A stretch of DNA of 64,000 bases from Mobiluncus curtisii subsp. curtisii ATCC 35241 (GTDB lineage Bacteria; Actinomycetota; Actinomycetes; Actinomycetales; Actinomycetaceae): assembly GCF_000146285.1 (NCBI RefSeq), contig NZ_GL385912.1:588908-652907 (forward strand). The letters run 5' to 3'. Every line of letters starts with the position of its first letter. Positions within the stretch are counted from its first letter, which is position 1. This document shows, in pieces, positions 34,450 to 42,512 of this stretch. The notes below the pieces were generated by a model. The model made no database searches. It was not told where the DNA came from and was given only the letters and a program-made list of their open reading frames with translations. The translations under genes and the position numbers were made by a program.

Positions 34450-35477
34450 GCGATAAACTCGAGATCCTTAATGGTTCGTTCCACCCATTTCTCCTCGAGT
34501 TCTACAACGATGGCCTTCCTTCCCAAGCCAACCGCAGCGACGGCTGTTGAACCCGACCCTGCAAAACAGTCGAGTACAACGTCATCCTCATAGCTTGACG
34601 CTTTAATCATATGCTCCAGCAATGCAGAGGGCTTTTCGGCTGGATGCTTACCACGGAAAGGTCGCACGCTCGGAAAATCCCAAACATCTATGAAGTTCAC
34701 GTCGTTGGACAGGAACATTGGCCGAACCACGTCCTCGTATTTTGGCATCTCCGCAACTTTGCCAGTCGCTATAATTGCCGCGCATATTTTTTCATATTGA
34801 TCATGACTAGGGATGTTTCGCCCCGCCTCCCAGTTTGCAACCGCGCCACCATGGTTAACCTTGCCGTATGCCCCAACTTCTTCAGTCAAGGCCTTCATGG
34901 TCAAGCCGGCTTGTTTCCGTTTATCTTGCAAAAATTGCCCAAGAGGTGACCGCCGATAGGCCTCCCAAGACCCGTATTGCCCGTGCTCGAACATCAGAAT
35001 TCGCTCCGAGTGTGGGTACCAACTCCTCAATGCCTCCTTCTTCATTTTCCCTTTCCAGCCGTCATAGCCAGGATCGTTCGGCTTCGACCATGTAATATGC
35101 CCAATCGGTCGAAAGTACTTGGAAAACATGATTTCAAGTCTCGCCGACATCGCAGACGAGCAGAATACATAAACGGTTCCACTGGGGCGCAGGATCCTCT
35201 TCCACTGAACCGCAAATGTTTCCATCCATGCCAGGAAGTCCTCGTCCTCCCGAAAGGCTCTATCGTTAGCGATATTGGCTTTTTTTGTCGAATGATATGG
35301 CGGGTCTGTGAGAATTAGGGAAACTGAGTCATCAGGGAACTTTTCTAATACCTCGGCCGCATCTCCCTGGATGACAACAGCATGGTCAGAAATGAACCTC
35401 GCATCTTTTTCGAGAATCTCTGTTGTCTGCCTGAAACAGGATTCCCGATCAGGTAGTGGGCGAATCGTTGAAGTCAT
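34371..35477 (-). CDS. Beta-class DNA methyltransferase with embedded XRE helix-turn-helix
   Basis: 368 residues. Motif IV (LILTDPPYHST) is near residue 58 and motif I (VVLDCFAGSGSTAVAAVGLG) near residue 310, the order of beta-class N6-adenine/N4-cytosine enzymes. Between them, where a recognition domain belongs, residues about 180-245 form an XRE helix-turn-helix: LGQFLQDKRKQAGLTMKALTEEVG, then GGAVANWEAGRNIPS. It pairs with the BstXI-like nuclease as the protecting enzyme. The embedded HTH may bind target DNA or regulate expression. The ATG at 35477 with GAAGG upstream is preferred over a TTG two codons earlier. Confidence 0.88.
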   Translation of the reverse strand: MTSTIRPLPDRESCFRQTTEILEKDARFISDHAVVIQGDAAEVLEKFPDDSVSLILTDPPYHSTKKANIANDRAFREDEDFLAWMETFAVQWKRILRPSGTVYVFCSSAMSARLEIMFSKYFRPIGHITWSKPNDPGYDGWKGKMKKEALRSWYPHSERILMFEHGQYGSWEAYRRSPLGQFLQDKRKQAGLTMKALTEEVGAYGKVNHGGAVANWEAGRNIPSHDQYEKICAAIIATGKVAEMPKYEDVVRPMFLSNDVNFIDVWDFPSVRPFRGKHPAEKPSALLEHMIKASSYEDDVVLDCFAGSGSTAVAAVGLGRKAIVVELEEKWVERTIKDLEFIAQEEPSFKSSVASRESEMLAGTLFDV

Positions 35478-35555
35478 AATCAAGAAGCCTTCTTTTAGGG
35501 TATCTGTTCAGCATCAATGTCATAGCTGAACTGAAATCTAGTTAGCAAGTCTCCA

Positions 35556-35795
35556 TCAGCGCTGTGGAGGAGATCCCGACGAGGGGTGATGGTTGCTGGT
35601 CGTACTCTCACATATGTCAGCGATGGTGCAGCCGAGTGCTTCGCAGATGCGTGCTAGGACGTCGGTGGTGACGTTGCCGTCCTTACCCAATTTCGCGATG
35701 GTGGCTGGTGATAGCCCCGTTTGGTGCCGTAGGTCTTCTCTGGTCATGTCGCGGTCGATGAGGAGTTTCCATAGTGGTTTGAAGGTGATGATCAC
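35556..35795 (-). CDS. XRE-family transcriptional regulator
   Basis: 79 residues, a single YozG-type helix-turn-helix: LWKLLIDRDMTREDLRHQTGLSPATIAKL, then VTTDVLARICEALGCTIADICE, and a short polar tail. The GTG start overlaps the stop of the ABC-3C ATPase gene by four bases (GTGA), so it is the last gene of that operon. The direct repeats ahead of the operon (38878-38915) are a possible binding site. It may hold the operon silent until infection; this is inference. Confidence 0.88.
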   Translation of the reverse strand: MIITFKPLWKLLIDRDMTREDLRHQTGLSPATIAKLGKDGNVTTDVLARICEALGCTIADICESTTSNHHPSSGSPPQR

Positions 35796-37513
35796 GACTG
35801 GTCGTCTCCTGCTTCGTGCTGGTCGGTTTCGAGGTTCCAGGTGAAGCCGTAGAGGGCTTCGGCGCCTTCGTCGAGGTGGATGATTTGGTTCTCGGCGACG
35901 ACTTCTTCGGCTCCGGTTCCATAGGCCTTGGTGGCGTCGAAGGAGAAGAACACCTGCTTGGGTTCACCCGCACCACTTTCTAGCGTGCCGCTGCTGGCGT
36001 AGATGGCGAGCAGTTCCCTCACGGGCGCGAAGGCGACGGGTTTAATGATCGCCGAGTCATGGATGAGGAACGGCAGCGGTGTGCTGCGCAGCACGGCGAG
36101 GTCGAACACGATAAGGTGCTTGGCCTTAGCGCCAGAGCCTGTGTCTCCGTTGTGGTCGAACGTGTAGGAGACCCCTTTCGTTGCGGCCTTGAACGTGAAT
36201 AGAGGGCTCTTGCGGTGCTGCTGTGGGTAGAGAGCATCGTTGACGGTTTTCATCTGCGCGTTGATCGTGTCGGTGAGATGCCCGAGGGTGTTGGGGATCG
36301 CCTCATCGATTTCTTGTTTGAGCTGTTTGCGTTCCTTCTTCAGCTCCTGGTTGTGGTCGAAGGTGCGGATTTGCTCTTCGAGACGGTTGGTCTTGGCTTG
36401 GATCTCGGCGGACTGGTCGTAGATCTCGTCATCGAGCTGCACGGACTCGCCGAGCGCCAGGATTTGGGCTTGCAGGTTGCGGATCGCGACCTGCAGCTTG
36501 GCGGCTTGCGCCTGGTAGTGGCGTTGCTGCTCACAGAGCTGGTCTTCGAGAATGCCGGTGAGCTGGTGGTGGTAGTACTCGATGGTTTCTAAGGATTCAC
36601 GGTTCGCGGTCGGGAAGAACTCGTAGAACTCTTCCAGGTCACGGGTGGTGATGCGCGTCTGCCCAGAAAGGGTGGCTTCCACGATGGCGAGTCTGCTGTT
36701 GATCGCATCGAGCTGCTGTGTGAGTGGTCGTAGCTCCGCACGTCGCTGTGCCTGCTCCTGCCTGGCTTGGCGTTCTGTTTCGAACAGGTCGAGGTCAGCG
36801 TGGGTGCGCAACTGCTTGGCTTCACTACGGGCTTCGAGGAGTTCCTTCTGAGCTGCGTCGCGTTCCTTCTTCGTAGTGAACTTGATGTAGCTGGAGTACT
36901 TACCTTTCGCCATCGCGCTGAGCGCTTCGACTTCTTTGCGCACCTGGTCGTAGCGAGATTGGATCTTGTCGATCTCCTCGTACGCGCCGAAGAGCCGAAG
37001 TAGCGCTTTTGCGCCGTCGATGTCGTTAGCTCGTACAGCTGCGGTCAAGGGGCGGTCGAGGAGCGCCATGTCGCGTTCATCGACACGGCTGAACCGCCCG
37101 ACCAGTTCACGCCAGGTACCGCCGGTATCCCCGAGGCCGTACTCGTCGAGCAGGAACTGCTGGTACTCGGCCAGGGTGAGATCTTCGACCATCTCCTGCC
37201 AGTCGGGGTCGTGATAGCGGGTGATGAACCCGGGCCGGTCGGTGGCGCGGACGAAGTGGTGCTCCGTGCCGTTCAGCCTGAGGGTGAAGTGAATGGCGTG
37301 GTGGCCGACGGCTTGCGGGAGGCGTACAGCGTCGGAGTTCAGGAAGTCATTCCCAGCGTATATGAAGTCGATGATTTGGAGAAGTGTGGATTTGCCGATC
37401 GAGTTTTGTGCTTGATCGGCACCTTCGATGATGTTTACCCCGGCGTGCATGGTGATGACAGGTCGCGGCTTGCCGTTGCGGTGGAATGCGGGTGACCAGA
37501 GCCTAGTGAGCAC
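35792..37513 (-). CDS. ABC-three-component (ABC-3C) system ATPase, DUF2326 protein
   Basis: 573 residues from the GTG at 37513 (VLTRLWSPAFHRNGKPRP, the family's usual beginning; an ATG at 37537 is possible). Walker A is NSIGKSTLLQIIDFIYAG near residue 38. Long SMC/Rad50-like coiled coils span about 170-415. The DUF2326 end shows HLIVFDLAVLRSTPLPFLIHDSAIIKPV, where the second ATPase half sits. In ABC-3C systems this ATPase is thought to sense invading nucleic acid and activate an effector. It overlaps the small middle-component gene by 11 bases. Confidence 0.85.
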   Translation of the reverse strand: MLTRLWSPAFHRNGKPRPVITMHAGVNIIEGADQAQNSIGKSTLLQIIDFIYAGNDFLNSDAVRLPQAVGHHAIHFTLRLNGTEHHFVRATDRPGFITRYHDPDWQEMVEDLTLAEYQQFLLDEYGLGDTGGTWRELVGRFSRVDERDMALLDRPLTAAVRANDIDGAKALLRLFGAYEEIDKIQSRYDQVRKEVEALSAMAKGKYSSYIKFTTKKERDAAQKELLEARSEAKQLRTHADLDLFETERQARQEQAQRRAELRPLTQQLDAINSRLAIVEATLSGQTRITTRDLEEFYEFFPTANRESLETIEYYHHQLTGILEDQLCEQQRHYQAQAAKLQVAIRNLQAQILALGESVQLDDEIYDQSAEIQAKTNRLEEQIRTFDHNQELKKERKQLKQEIDEAIPNTLGHLTDTINAQMKTVNDALYPQQHRKSPLFTFKAATKGVSYTFDHNGDTGSGAKAKHLIVFDLAVLRSTPLPFLIHDSAIIKPVAFAPVRELLAIYASSGTLESGAGEPKQVFFSFDATKAYGTGAEEVVAENQIIHLDEGAEALYGFTWNLETDQHEAGDDQS

Positions 37514-37730
37514 GACTGACCACCCCCTTACTGGCATCTAGGTCGAGCACCCCGAGGGTGAGCAGGAGGGTGAGGGCGTCGATGAGGTCTTCGGTGCGTA
37601 GCTTGTCGGCGAGGCGGCGCTGCAGGTCAAGAACCGGCACAGGCTCGGCGCTGAGGGTCTTGAGAATGGTGACAAAGTCCGCGAGCACGGTCTCGTTGAA
37701 CCGGTAGAGCTTGTTGGGAAGCCTGATCAT
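37503..37730 (-). CDS. ABC-3C middle component
   Basis: 75 residues, mostly helical, starting MIRLPNKLYRFNETVLADFV and ending in a winged-helix-like hairpin (LIDALTLLLTLGVLDLDASKGVV). Size, position between the large C-terminal-domain gene and the DUF2326 ATPase, and the four-base ATGA overlap with the upstream gene match the small middle components of ABC-three-component systems (MC6-like). Its role is thought to be an adaptor linking ATPase and effector; that comes from published family analysis, not from this sequence. Confidence 0.75.
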   Translation of the reverse strand: MIRLPNKLYRFNETVLADFVTILKTLSAEPVPVLDLQRRLADKLRTEDLIDALTLLLTLGVLDLDASKGVVSRAH

Positions 37731-38857
37731 GCCAGGATTGACCTCCTTGGTTTGAACAGTTCACAGATCTGGGTCAAGAACGAGACGACCACCCCGCACG
37801 CGTAATCGTCGATGTTCGTGTGCTGGTCAATCCATGCAGTGAGCCTGGTCCAGATCTCATCCTGGCTCAGGCCAGCGTCAGCCAGGACGCGCCAGGCACC
37901 CCAAATATCATCACGCATCCGTTCAAAGTCGAGCTTTCCTTCCTCTTGGAGGGCTTTCGCTGTCTCGCGCACTCTGGTTTCGTAAATGCTCATGTGGTCG
38001 CGGACGCGCCGTACCAGTTTCTTATCGGCGAGCTTGTCTTGCATCGGCATCACGTCGTAGGTGACGTCCGGGGCGAGGTCTTCGACCGGAAGGTTATGAA
38101 TCGCCATGAGTAGTTCGGCGATCTTGCCGTCCAGGCCGAGCGGAACGAGCCCCTCATCGATCCGGTCGCTCAGCGACCACAGCCGGTTCTGCTGCCGTAG
38201 CCTGTCCACATCGGTCGGCGTGTGAGCGAGCCCGTATTTCTCGGCACACGGCTTGCACAGCGCGGCGAAGTCGTCTGGGCCGTACTCGTCACCGTCAGCG
38301 TCGAGGAACACCATCTCGTAGGAGTCGGCCTGTTGCCCATGCGCGATCACCCTCAGCGGAGTGCCACATTCGGTGCAGCCGCGCGAGCGAGCCACCACAA
38401 GTTTCTCGTACCTCACGCGGGCAGCTTGGATAGCGATCTGCGAGAGCACTTGCTGCTTGCCATGATCTGTGCCGGCTTTCGCATGAACGATCTCCACGAG
38501 CAGACGCGCCACGTCGGCGGGGAAATGGTCAAGACGAACATGCTCGCCGTAGGCGGTGATGTTGTCCGTGATCAGCTGCTGGGTCTCCAGCTCCAGCTCG
38601 TCTAGGACGGTCACGAAGTTCATGATGCCCCACCGGGCAGTGATCGCTTTCGCCAGCTTCTTCGTAAACGCGCTGTCCCTGGACGCCATCGACTCCAACG
38701 TCGCGTCAGACGGTAGCACTGAGGGGTCGTTCCGTGTCGTCCATTCGGCTTCGGTGACGTTGGTGAACATCGAAATCAGCTCGCGCAGGTAGGGAGCTCG
38801 TGACAAGCCTCCCGGCACGGCAGGCTGCAGCGCATCGGCCAGCTCGAAGAACTTCAT
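37727..38857 (-). CDS. ABC-3C effector/C-terminal-domain protein with zinc ribbon
   Basis: 376 residues from the ATG at 38857, with AGGAGG just upstream. The body is helical. Near residues 165-215 two CxxC pairs (CTECGTPL and CKPCAEKYG) form a likely zinc ribbon, separated by an acidic segment. The late part (RVRDHMSIYETRVRETAKAL, then IWGAWRVLADAGLSQDEIWTRLTAWI) resembles the conserved C-terminal domain of ABC-3C proteins. No nuclease motif is obvious, so the effector activity is unknown. It is the first gene of the four-gene operon, preceded by paired direct repeats. Confidence 0.72.
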   Translation of the reverse strand: MKFFELADALQPAVPGGLSRAPYLRELISMFTNVTEAEWTTRNDPSVLPSDATLESMASRDSAFTKKLAKAITARWGIMNFVTVLDELELETQQLITDNITAYGEHVRLDHFPADVARLLVEIVHAKAGTDHGKQQVLSQIAIQAARVRYEKLVVARSRGCTECGTPLRVIAHGQQADSYEMVFLDADGDEYGPDDFAALCKPCAEKYGLAHTPTDVDRLRQQNRLWSLSDRIDEGLVPLGLDGKIAELLMAIHNLPVEDLAPDVTYDVMPMQDKLADKKLVRRVRDHMSIYETRVRETAKALQEEGKLDFERMRDDIWGAWRVLADAGLSQDEIWTRLTAWIDQHTNIDDYACGVVVSFLTQICELFKPRRSILA

Positions 38858-38877
38858 CACCCTCCTACGCAAAAAGT

Positions 38878-38915
38878 CTCACGGTTTCTCACGACAGGTC
38901 CTCACGTTTTCTCAC
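38878..38915 (-). promoter_or_regulatory. Paired direct repeats ahead of the ABC-3C operon
   Basis: CTCACGGTTTCTCAC (38878-38892) and CTCACGTTTTCTCAC (38901-38915) differ at one base and are offset by 23 bp, about two helical turns. They start 21 bases ahead of the operon start. The TCTCAC half-sites suggest a dimeric repressor, perhaps the XRE protein encoded at the end of the operon. Confidence 0.5.
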
Positions 38916-38999
38916 AGCCCGGCAGACCCCGATTCCTAGGCTGAAAACAGGTATTCGGAGTACATCACGCCGGATCGCGTTCGTGAAGAACTTCTTCAC

Positions 39000-39269
39000 A
39001 TGTTACCGCAGAAGATGGTAACAGGTCGCAACGACACGAGCGCGAACCCGTTGTGGCGTACTCCGGCGTCGACGGCTGAGTACCAGCTGCCGCACATACC
39101 TACACGTGAGGCTCTAGCGGTCGACAGCTCGGGTCTCGCCAAGGAGGCTCAGCCACACCCGTGGTCGAGGTTCCTGCAACGCCGAGCTGTGATCGAGCAC
39201 GGTGGTCAACCGTCAATCGGGAGATCCGTTCGAGGCACGTCGGCGGGCATCTATACGTAGGTGCCCGCC
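39000..39269 (+). other. Possible small gene or RNA with terminal hairpin
   Basis: An 86-codon frame (39000-39260) is open here but shows no family resemblance and no good ribosome-binding site; it ends inside a GC-rich hairpin (GGCGGGCA at 39242-39249, TGCCCGCC at 39262-39269) followed by a pyrimidine-rich TTCGCTATTCCTT. The hairpin looks like a terminator of a short transcript. Whether that transcript is coding cannot be decided from sequence alone. The rest of 38916-39324 holds nothing else I can name. Confidence 0.3.
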
Positions 39270-39324
39270 TTCGCTATTCCTTGAGCGCCTCCCTACTGAC
39301 CGGCACAACTCCATACCTCTGAAC

Positions 39325-39352
39325 GGGCCTCCCTTCATTCCGAAGGGAGCCC
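39325..39352 (+). promoter_or_regulatory. Hairpin hiding the ribosome-binding site of the sigma-like gene
   Basis: GGGCCTCCCTTC (39325-39336) pairs with GAAGGGAGCCC (39342-39352), loop of five bases. The 3' arm contains the GAAGGGAG ribosome-binding site of the GTG start at 39356. Translation of the first phage gene is therefore probably controlled by opening of this stem. Confidence 0.55.
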
Positions 39353-39355
39353 ACC

Positions 39356-40027
39356 GTGGCTATATCTACTTCTCAACCGCAACCTCGCCCGTACGCCAGC
39401 CGCTGCAAGACCGACTCGAACGGGCAGGAACATTGGCACCTCTATGTGCCGTCCGCCAAAGGCTGGGCGTGGATTGAACTGTTTGATCTGCCTGAACCCG
39501 ACGAGGCGCTCAAGGAAGAAGGCTCGGACGTTTATGCGGCCAGCGTCGAGCGGGCGAACGTGCTGCGCGAGCAGATCCTTAATCCTGACTACCAAGCCGA
39601 CTGGAAGATCGCGTGGGCGCAGGATGCCTATAAGCGCTTCCGTGATTACGAGAACGCGCGTAAACGGGGCGACACGAGTTATTCGGATTGGGAGATTGAA
39701 CTTCCTGCCGACCGTGCCCTCTACGCCGTCAATATTGAGGATCCCGAGGAAGCCTACCTGCGAGCAGAAGCTGAAGAAGAATCACAGAGGATCCTTGCTG
39801 AAATCTTGCTTCCACTCAACCCCCGGCAACGGAAGTACGTGACGCTCTCACTCGGCGAGGGGATGTCGTACGCCGACATCGCGCGTTCTGAGCACCCCGA
39901 CGCAGATCAGGTAGAGATCAACAAGCTGGCTGACGCGGTGCGTAACTCCGTCAACCGTGCTGTGAAGCGAATCCACAAGATGTTCGGCCCGACCCGTCCG
40001 GATTCACCCCGTCCCGAGGACGTATGA
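39356..40027 (+). CDS. Phage sigma-70-like (region 4) regulator
   Basis: 223 residues. The last 80 residues resemble sigma-70 region 4: ILLPLNPRQRKYVTLSLGEGMSYADIARSE, then NSVNRAVKRIHKMF, a helix-turn-helix for -35 recognition. The first 140 residues are acidic and unrecognised (KGWAWIELFDLPEPDEALKEEG). It is the first gene of the plus-strand phage block, so it may direct phage early transcription, or be one of the sigma-like phage regulators without core-binding regions. Start GTG with a sequestered ribosome-binding site (separate entry). Confidence 0.7.
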   Translation: MAISTSQPQPRPYASRCKTDSNGQEHWHLYVPSAKGWAWIELFDLPEPDEALKEEGSDVYAASVERANVLREQILNPDYQADWKIAWAQDAYKRFRDYENARKRGDTSYSDWEIELPADRALYAVNIEDPEEAYLRAEAEEESQRILAEILLPLNPRQRKYVTLSLGEGMSYADIARSEHPDADQVEINKLADAVRNSVNRAVKRIHKMFGPTRPDSPRPEDV

Positions 40028-40085
40028 GTGCAAGCCCCACACGGTGGCAAGCACTGATTCGAATCCTCCAGGAAGGGGAAAACTT

Positions 40086-40325
40086 ATGACAAAGCACAAG
40101 CTTCGCATCAACGTCACCGACGATGCGCCAGATGACTCGCTGGTTTCCGCCCGTACCGTCAGCCTGCGTGAACGACTCTTGGCCAGGATCCTCGGCCGTA
40201 GGCAACGCGTCACTGTCCTCGTGCCTGGTCGTCAGGTTGGCAGCGTCGAAATTATCGAACCTGATGACGACCTCATGGTCTTGGCTGACGCTCTCAACGG
40301 GCGCGCGGGAGGTGAGGGGCGATGA
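40086..40325 (+). CDS. Phage hypothetical protein
   Basis: 79 residues from the ATG at 40086, which has AGGAAGGGGAAAAC upstream; the longer frame from 40044 is less likely. It is basic in the middle (RERLLARILGRRQRVTVLVPGRQVG) and ends acidic. I do not recognise a family. It overlaps the next gene by four bases (GATGATGG region) and belongs to the early operon. Confidence 0.7.
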   Translation: MTKHKLRINVTDDAPDDSLVSARTVSLRERLLARILGRRQRVTVLVPGRQVGSVEIIEPDDDLMVLADALNGRAGGEGR

Positions 40326-40735
40326 TGGATTTCCAGACCCGTAACAACCTGATCAATGCATGGAACCAGGCCGCCGCCTATGCGTGTGATCAGGCGCAAG
40401 CCCTCGAAGATGACTGGTATGAGCAGGTTGAAGACCATGCCGGAATGATCGGTGACCGCCCGATACCAGCCGCACGACTAGTTGGCACACCAGAACCAAG
40501 CCGTTCCCCAGCGCACGAAGAAAAACCAGCCACATCTCCAGTTACGGAGCCTGAACCTGCGGTGACGTTGGAGGACGTGCGCGGCGTCCTTGCGCAACTT
40601 TCAGCGCAAGGGCATACGGCGAAGGTGCGTGAGCTGATCGTCGAGGCCGGTGCCGACAAGCTCTCAGCGGTGGATCCAGCAAAGTTTGGCTGGTTGCTCG
40701 ATCGGGCGAAGGAGATCGCTGATGGCACCGTCTGA
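40322..40735 (+). CDS. Phage hypothetical protein
   Basis: 137 residues: a helical N-terminus (MMDFQTRNNLINAWNQAAAYACDQAQALE), a Pro/Glu-rich linker, and a C-terminal helical unit VTLEDVRGVLAQLSAQGHTAKVRELIVEAG. The last part resembles a short domain seen in phage proteins encoded directly before DUF2800 nucleases. Its function is unknown. It overlaps both neighbours, so it is translationally coupled. Confidence 0.75.
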   Translation: MMDFQTRNNLINAWNQAAAYACDQAQALEDDWYEQVEDHAGMIGDRPIPAARLVGTPEPSRSPAHEEKPATSPVTEPEPAVTLEDVRGVLAQLSAQGHTAKVRELIVEAGADKLSAVDPAKFGWLLDRAKEIADGTV

Positions 40736-41858
40736 TCACGCACTCCTCTCAGCTTCTGGTGCTCACAGGTGGCTTAACTGTCCGCCCTCGGCGCGTCTGG
40801 AATCCGATGAGCCGGAGTCGACGTCGGCGGCTGCCGAGCAAGGCACCGCCGCCCATGCACTGGCTGAGCACAAACTCCGCCGAGCACTCAAGCAGCGCTC
40901 GAAACGTCCGGTCTCGGCCTGGATTGATGACGAGATGGAAACCTTGACTGACGACTACATCGCTTACGTCCAAGAACATATCTCGTTAGCAGAGCAATCC
41001 TGTGGTGATCCGCAGGTGCTGATCGAGCAACGCCTGGACTTCTCCCATATTGTTCCTGGCGGTTTTGGCACCGGGGATTGCGTCATCATCGCCGAACCCG
41101 TACTCCAGATCATTGATCTTAAGTACGGGCAAGGCGTCCTCGTCGAGGCCGCGAACAATCCGCAGTTGATGTTGTATGCGCTCGGAGCCCTTCACGCCTT
41201 CGGGAGCCTGTATGACATCGAGACGGTGGCGGTGACGATCTATCAGCCGCGCCGGGGCAACGTCGACACCTGGGAAATTTCTGTTGCCGAGCTCGAACAG
41301 TGGGCTGAGACCGAGGTGAAACCGAAGGCTGAGCTGGCCTCGGCTGGCGAGGGCGAGTTTTGTCCGGGCTCGTGGTGTCAGTTTTGCAAGATCGCACCCA
41401 CGTGTCGGGCACGAGCCGAAGCCAACCTTCAACTTGCCAAGCTGGAGTTCGCCCCACCAGCAGAACTGTCGGACGTAGAGATTGCTGACGTGCTCACACG
41501 GATTCCGCAGCTCAAAACCTGGGCGGCGGATGTCGAAGCCTACGCGCTCTCAAAGGCCGTCAACCAGGGCGTGGTCTTTGAGGGGTTCAAGCTTGTAGCC
41601 GGACGGTCGGTACGCAAATACAGCTCCGAAACCGACGTCGCTGCAGCGGCTGAAGCGGCTGGATATAGGGACATCTATGACCGCAAGCTCATCACTCTTA
41701 CAGCAATGGAAAAGCTGATGGGTAAACCCACCTTCAACGAGATCCTCGGCGACCTCGTGACCAAACCTGCAGGCAAACCCACCCTGGTTCCTGTATCCGA
41801 CAAGCGGCCAGCGCTTGACCTGGTGAGTGCGGCCAGCGATTTTCAACCAAACAAGTAA
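40722..41858 (+). CDS. DUF2800 phage nuclease (PD-(D/E)XK, Cas4/RecB-like)
   Basis: 378 residues from the ATG at 40722, which matches the family start (HALLSASGAHRWLNCPPSARLE). The protein shows AAEQGTAAHALAEHKL near residue 35, GTGDCVIIAEPVLQIIDLKYGQGV (Asp and Lys of the PD-(D/E)XK site), and a C-terminal cysteine cluster (FCPGSWCQFCKIAPTC) like the Fe-S site of Cas4/AddB nucleases. It probably processes phage DNA ends during recombination with the DUF2815 protein encoded next. Confidence 0.9.
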   Translation: MAPSDHALLSASGAHRWLNCPPSARLESDEPESTSAAAEQGTAAHALAEHKLRRALKQRSKRPVSAWIDDEMETLTDDYIAYVQEHISLAEQSCGDPQVLIEQRLDFSHIVPGGFGTGDCVIIAEPVLQIIDLKYGQGVLVEAANNPQLMLYALGALHAFGSLYDIETVAVTIYQPRRGNVDTWEISVAELEQWAETEVKPKAELASAGEGEFCPGSWCQFCKIAPTCRARAEANLQLAKLEFAPPAELSDVEIADVLTRIPQLKTWAADVEAYALSKAVNQGVVFEGFKLVAGRSVRKYSSETDVAAAAEAAGYRDIYDRKLITLTAMEKLMGKPTFNEILGDLVTKPAGKPTLVPVSDKRPALDLVSAASDFQPNK

Positions 41859-41881
41859 CGAACAGAAAGAAGAACAAGATT

Positions 41882-42433
41882 ATGACTACTCAGAATCCGA
41901 CCCGTATTGTGACCGGCGAAGTCCGCCTATCCTACGCACACGTGTGGGAGCCGAACTCCATCCAAGGCGGCAAACCCAAGTACTCCGTCTCCCTGATCAT
42001 CCCCAAGACTGATACCGCCACGATCACTGCGATCGAGAAGGCCGTGGACGCAGCCATCGAAGCAGGTATCGGGAAGTTTGGGGGCAAGCGACCCAACAAG
42101 GCCGCCCTCAAGCTGCCGCTGCGTGATGGGGATATTGAGCGTGACGACGAAGCCTACAAGGGCGCCTACTTCCTCAACGCGAACTCTCTGACGGCTCCGC
42201 AGATCGTCGATCAGAGCGTCGCGCCGATTCTTGATCGTGCCGAGGTCTACTCGGGCTGCTACGCCCGCGTGTCCCTGTCCTTCTATGCGTTTAACACGAA
42301 CGGCAACCGTGGCATCGCCTGCGGACTGGGGAACATTCAAAAGACCCGTGACGGCGAGAGCCTTGGCGGCGGGCGCGTGAGCGCTGAGACTGACTTCGGT
42401 TCCTTCGCGGCTGATGACGACTTCCTGAACTAA
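41882..42433 (+). CDS. DUF2815 phage protein (single-strand-binding-like)
   Basis: 183 residues. Typical family elements: VRLSYAHVWEPNSIQGGKPKYSVSLIIPKTD, KLPLRDGDIERDDEAYKGAYFLNANS, and a strand near VYSGCYARVSLSFYAFNTNGNRGIACGLGNIQK. DUF2815 proteins are structurally OB-like and are encoded with DUF2800 and the phage polymerase, so a DNA-binding replication role is likely. The C-terminus is acidic (DFGSFAADDDFLN), as in single-strand-binding proteins. Confidence 0.9.
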   Translation: MTTQNPTRIVTGEVRLSYAHVWEPNSIQGGKPKYSVSLIIPKTDTATITAIEKAVDAAIEAGIGKFGGKRPNKAALKLPLRDGDIERDDEAYKGAYFLNANSLTAPQIVDQSVAPILDRAEVYSGCYARVSLSFYAFNTNGNRGIACGLGNIQKTRDGESLGGGRVSAETDFGSFAADDDFLN

Positions 42434-42512
42434 CCAACTCCAATCGTGGAGGGAACCAGCGTTCATTGTTGGTTCCCTCCACATTTTCCTCTGACGTGAA
42501 AGGAACCCCGTC

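Noticed and set aside
40722..41858. Cas4 of a CRISPR system
   Set aside because: The Cas4-like Cys cluster and nuclease residues belong to the phage DUF2800 family next to DUF2815 and a polymerase; no CRISPR array or other cas genes are present.
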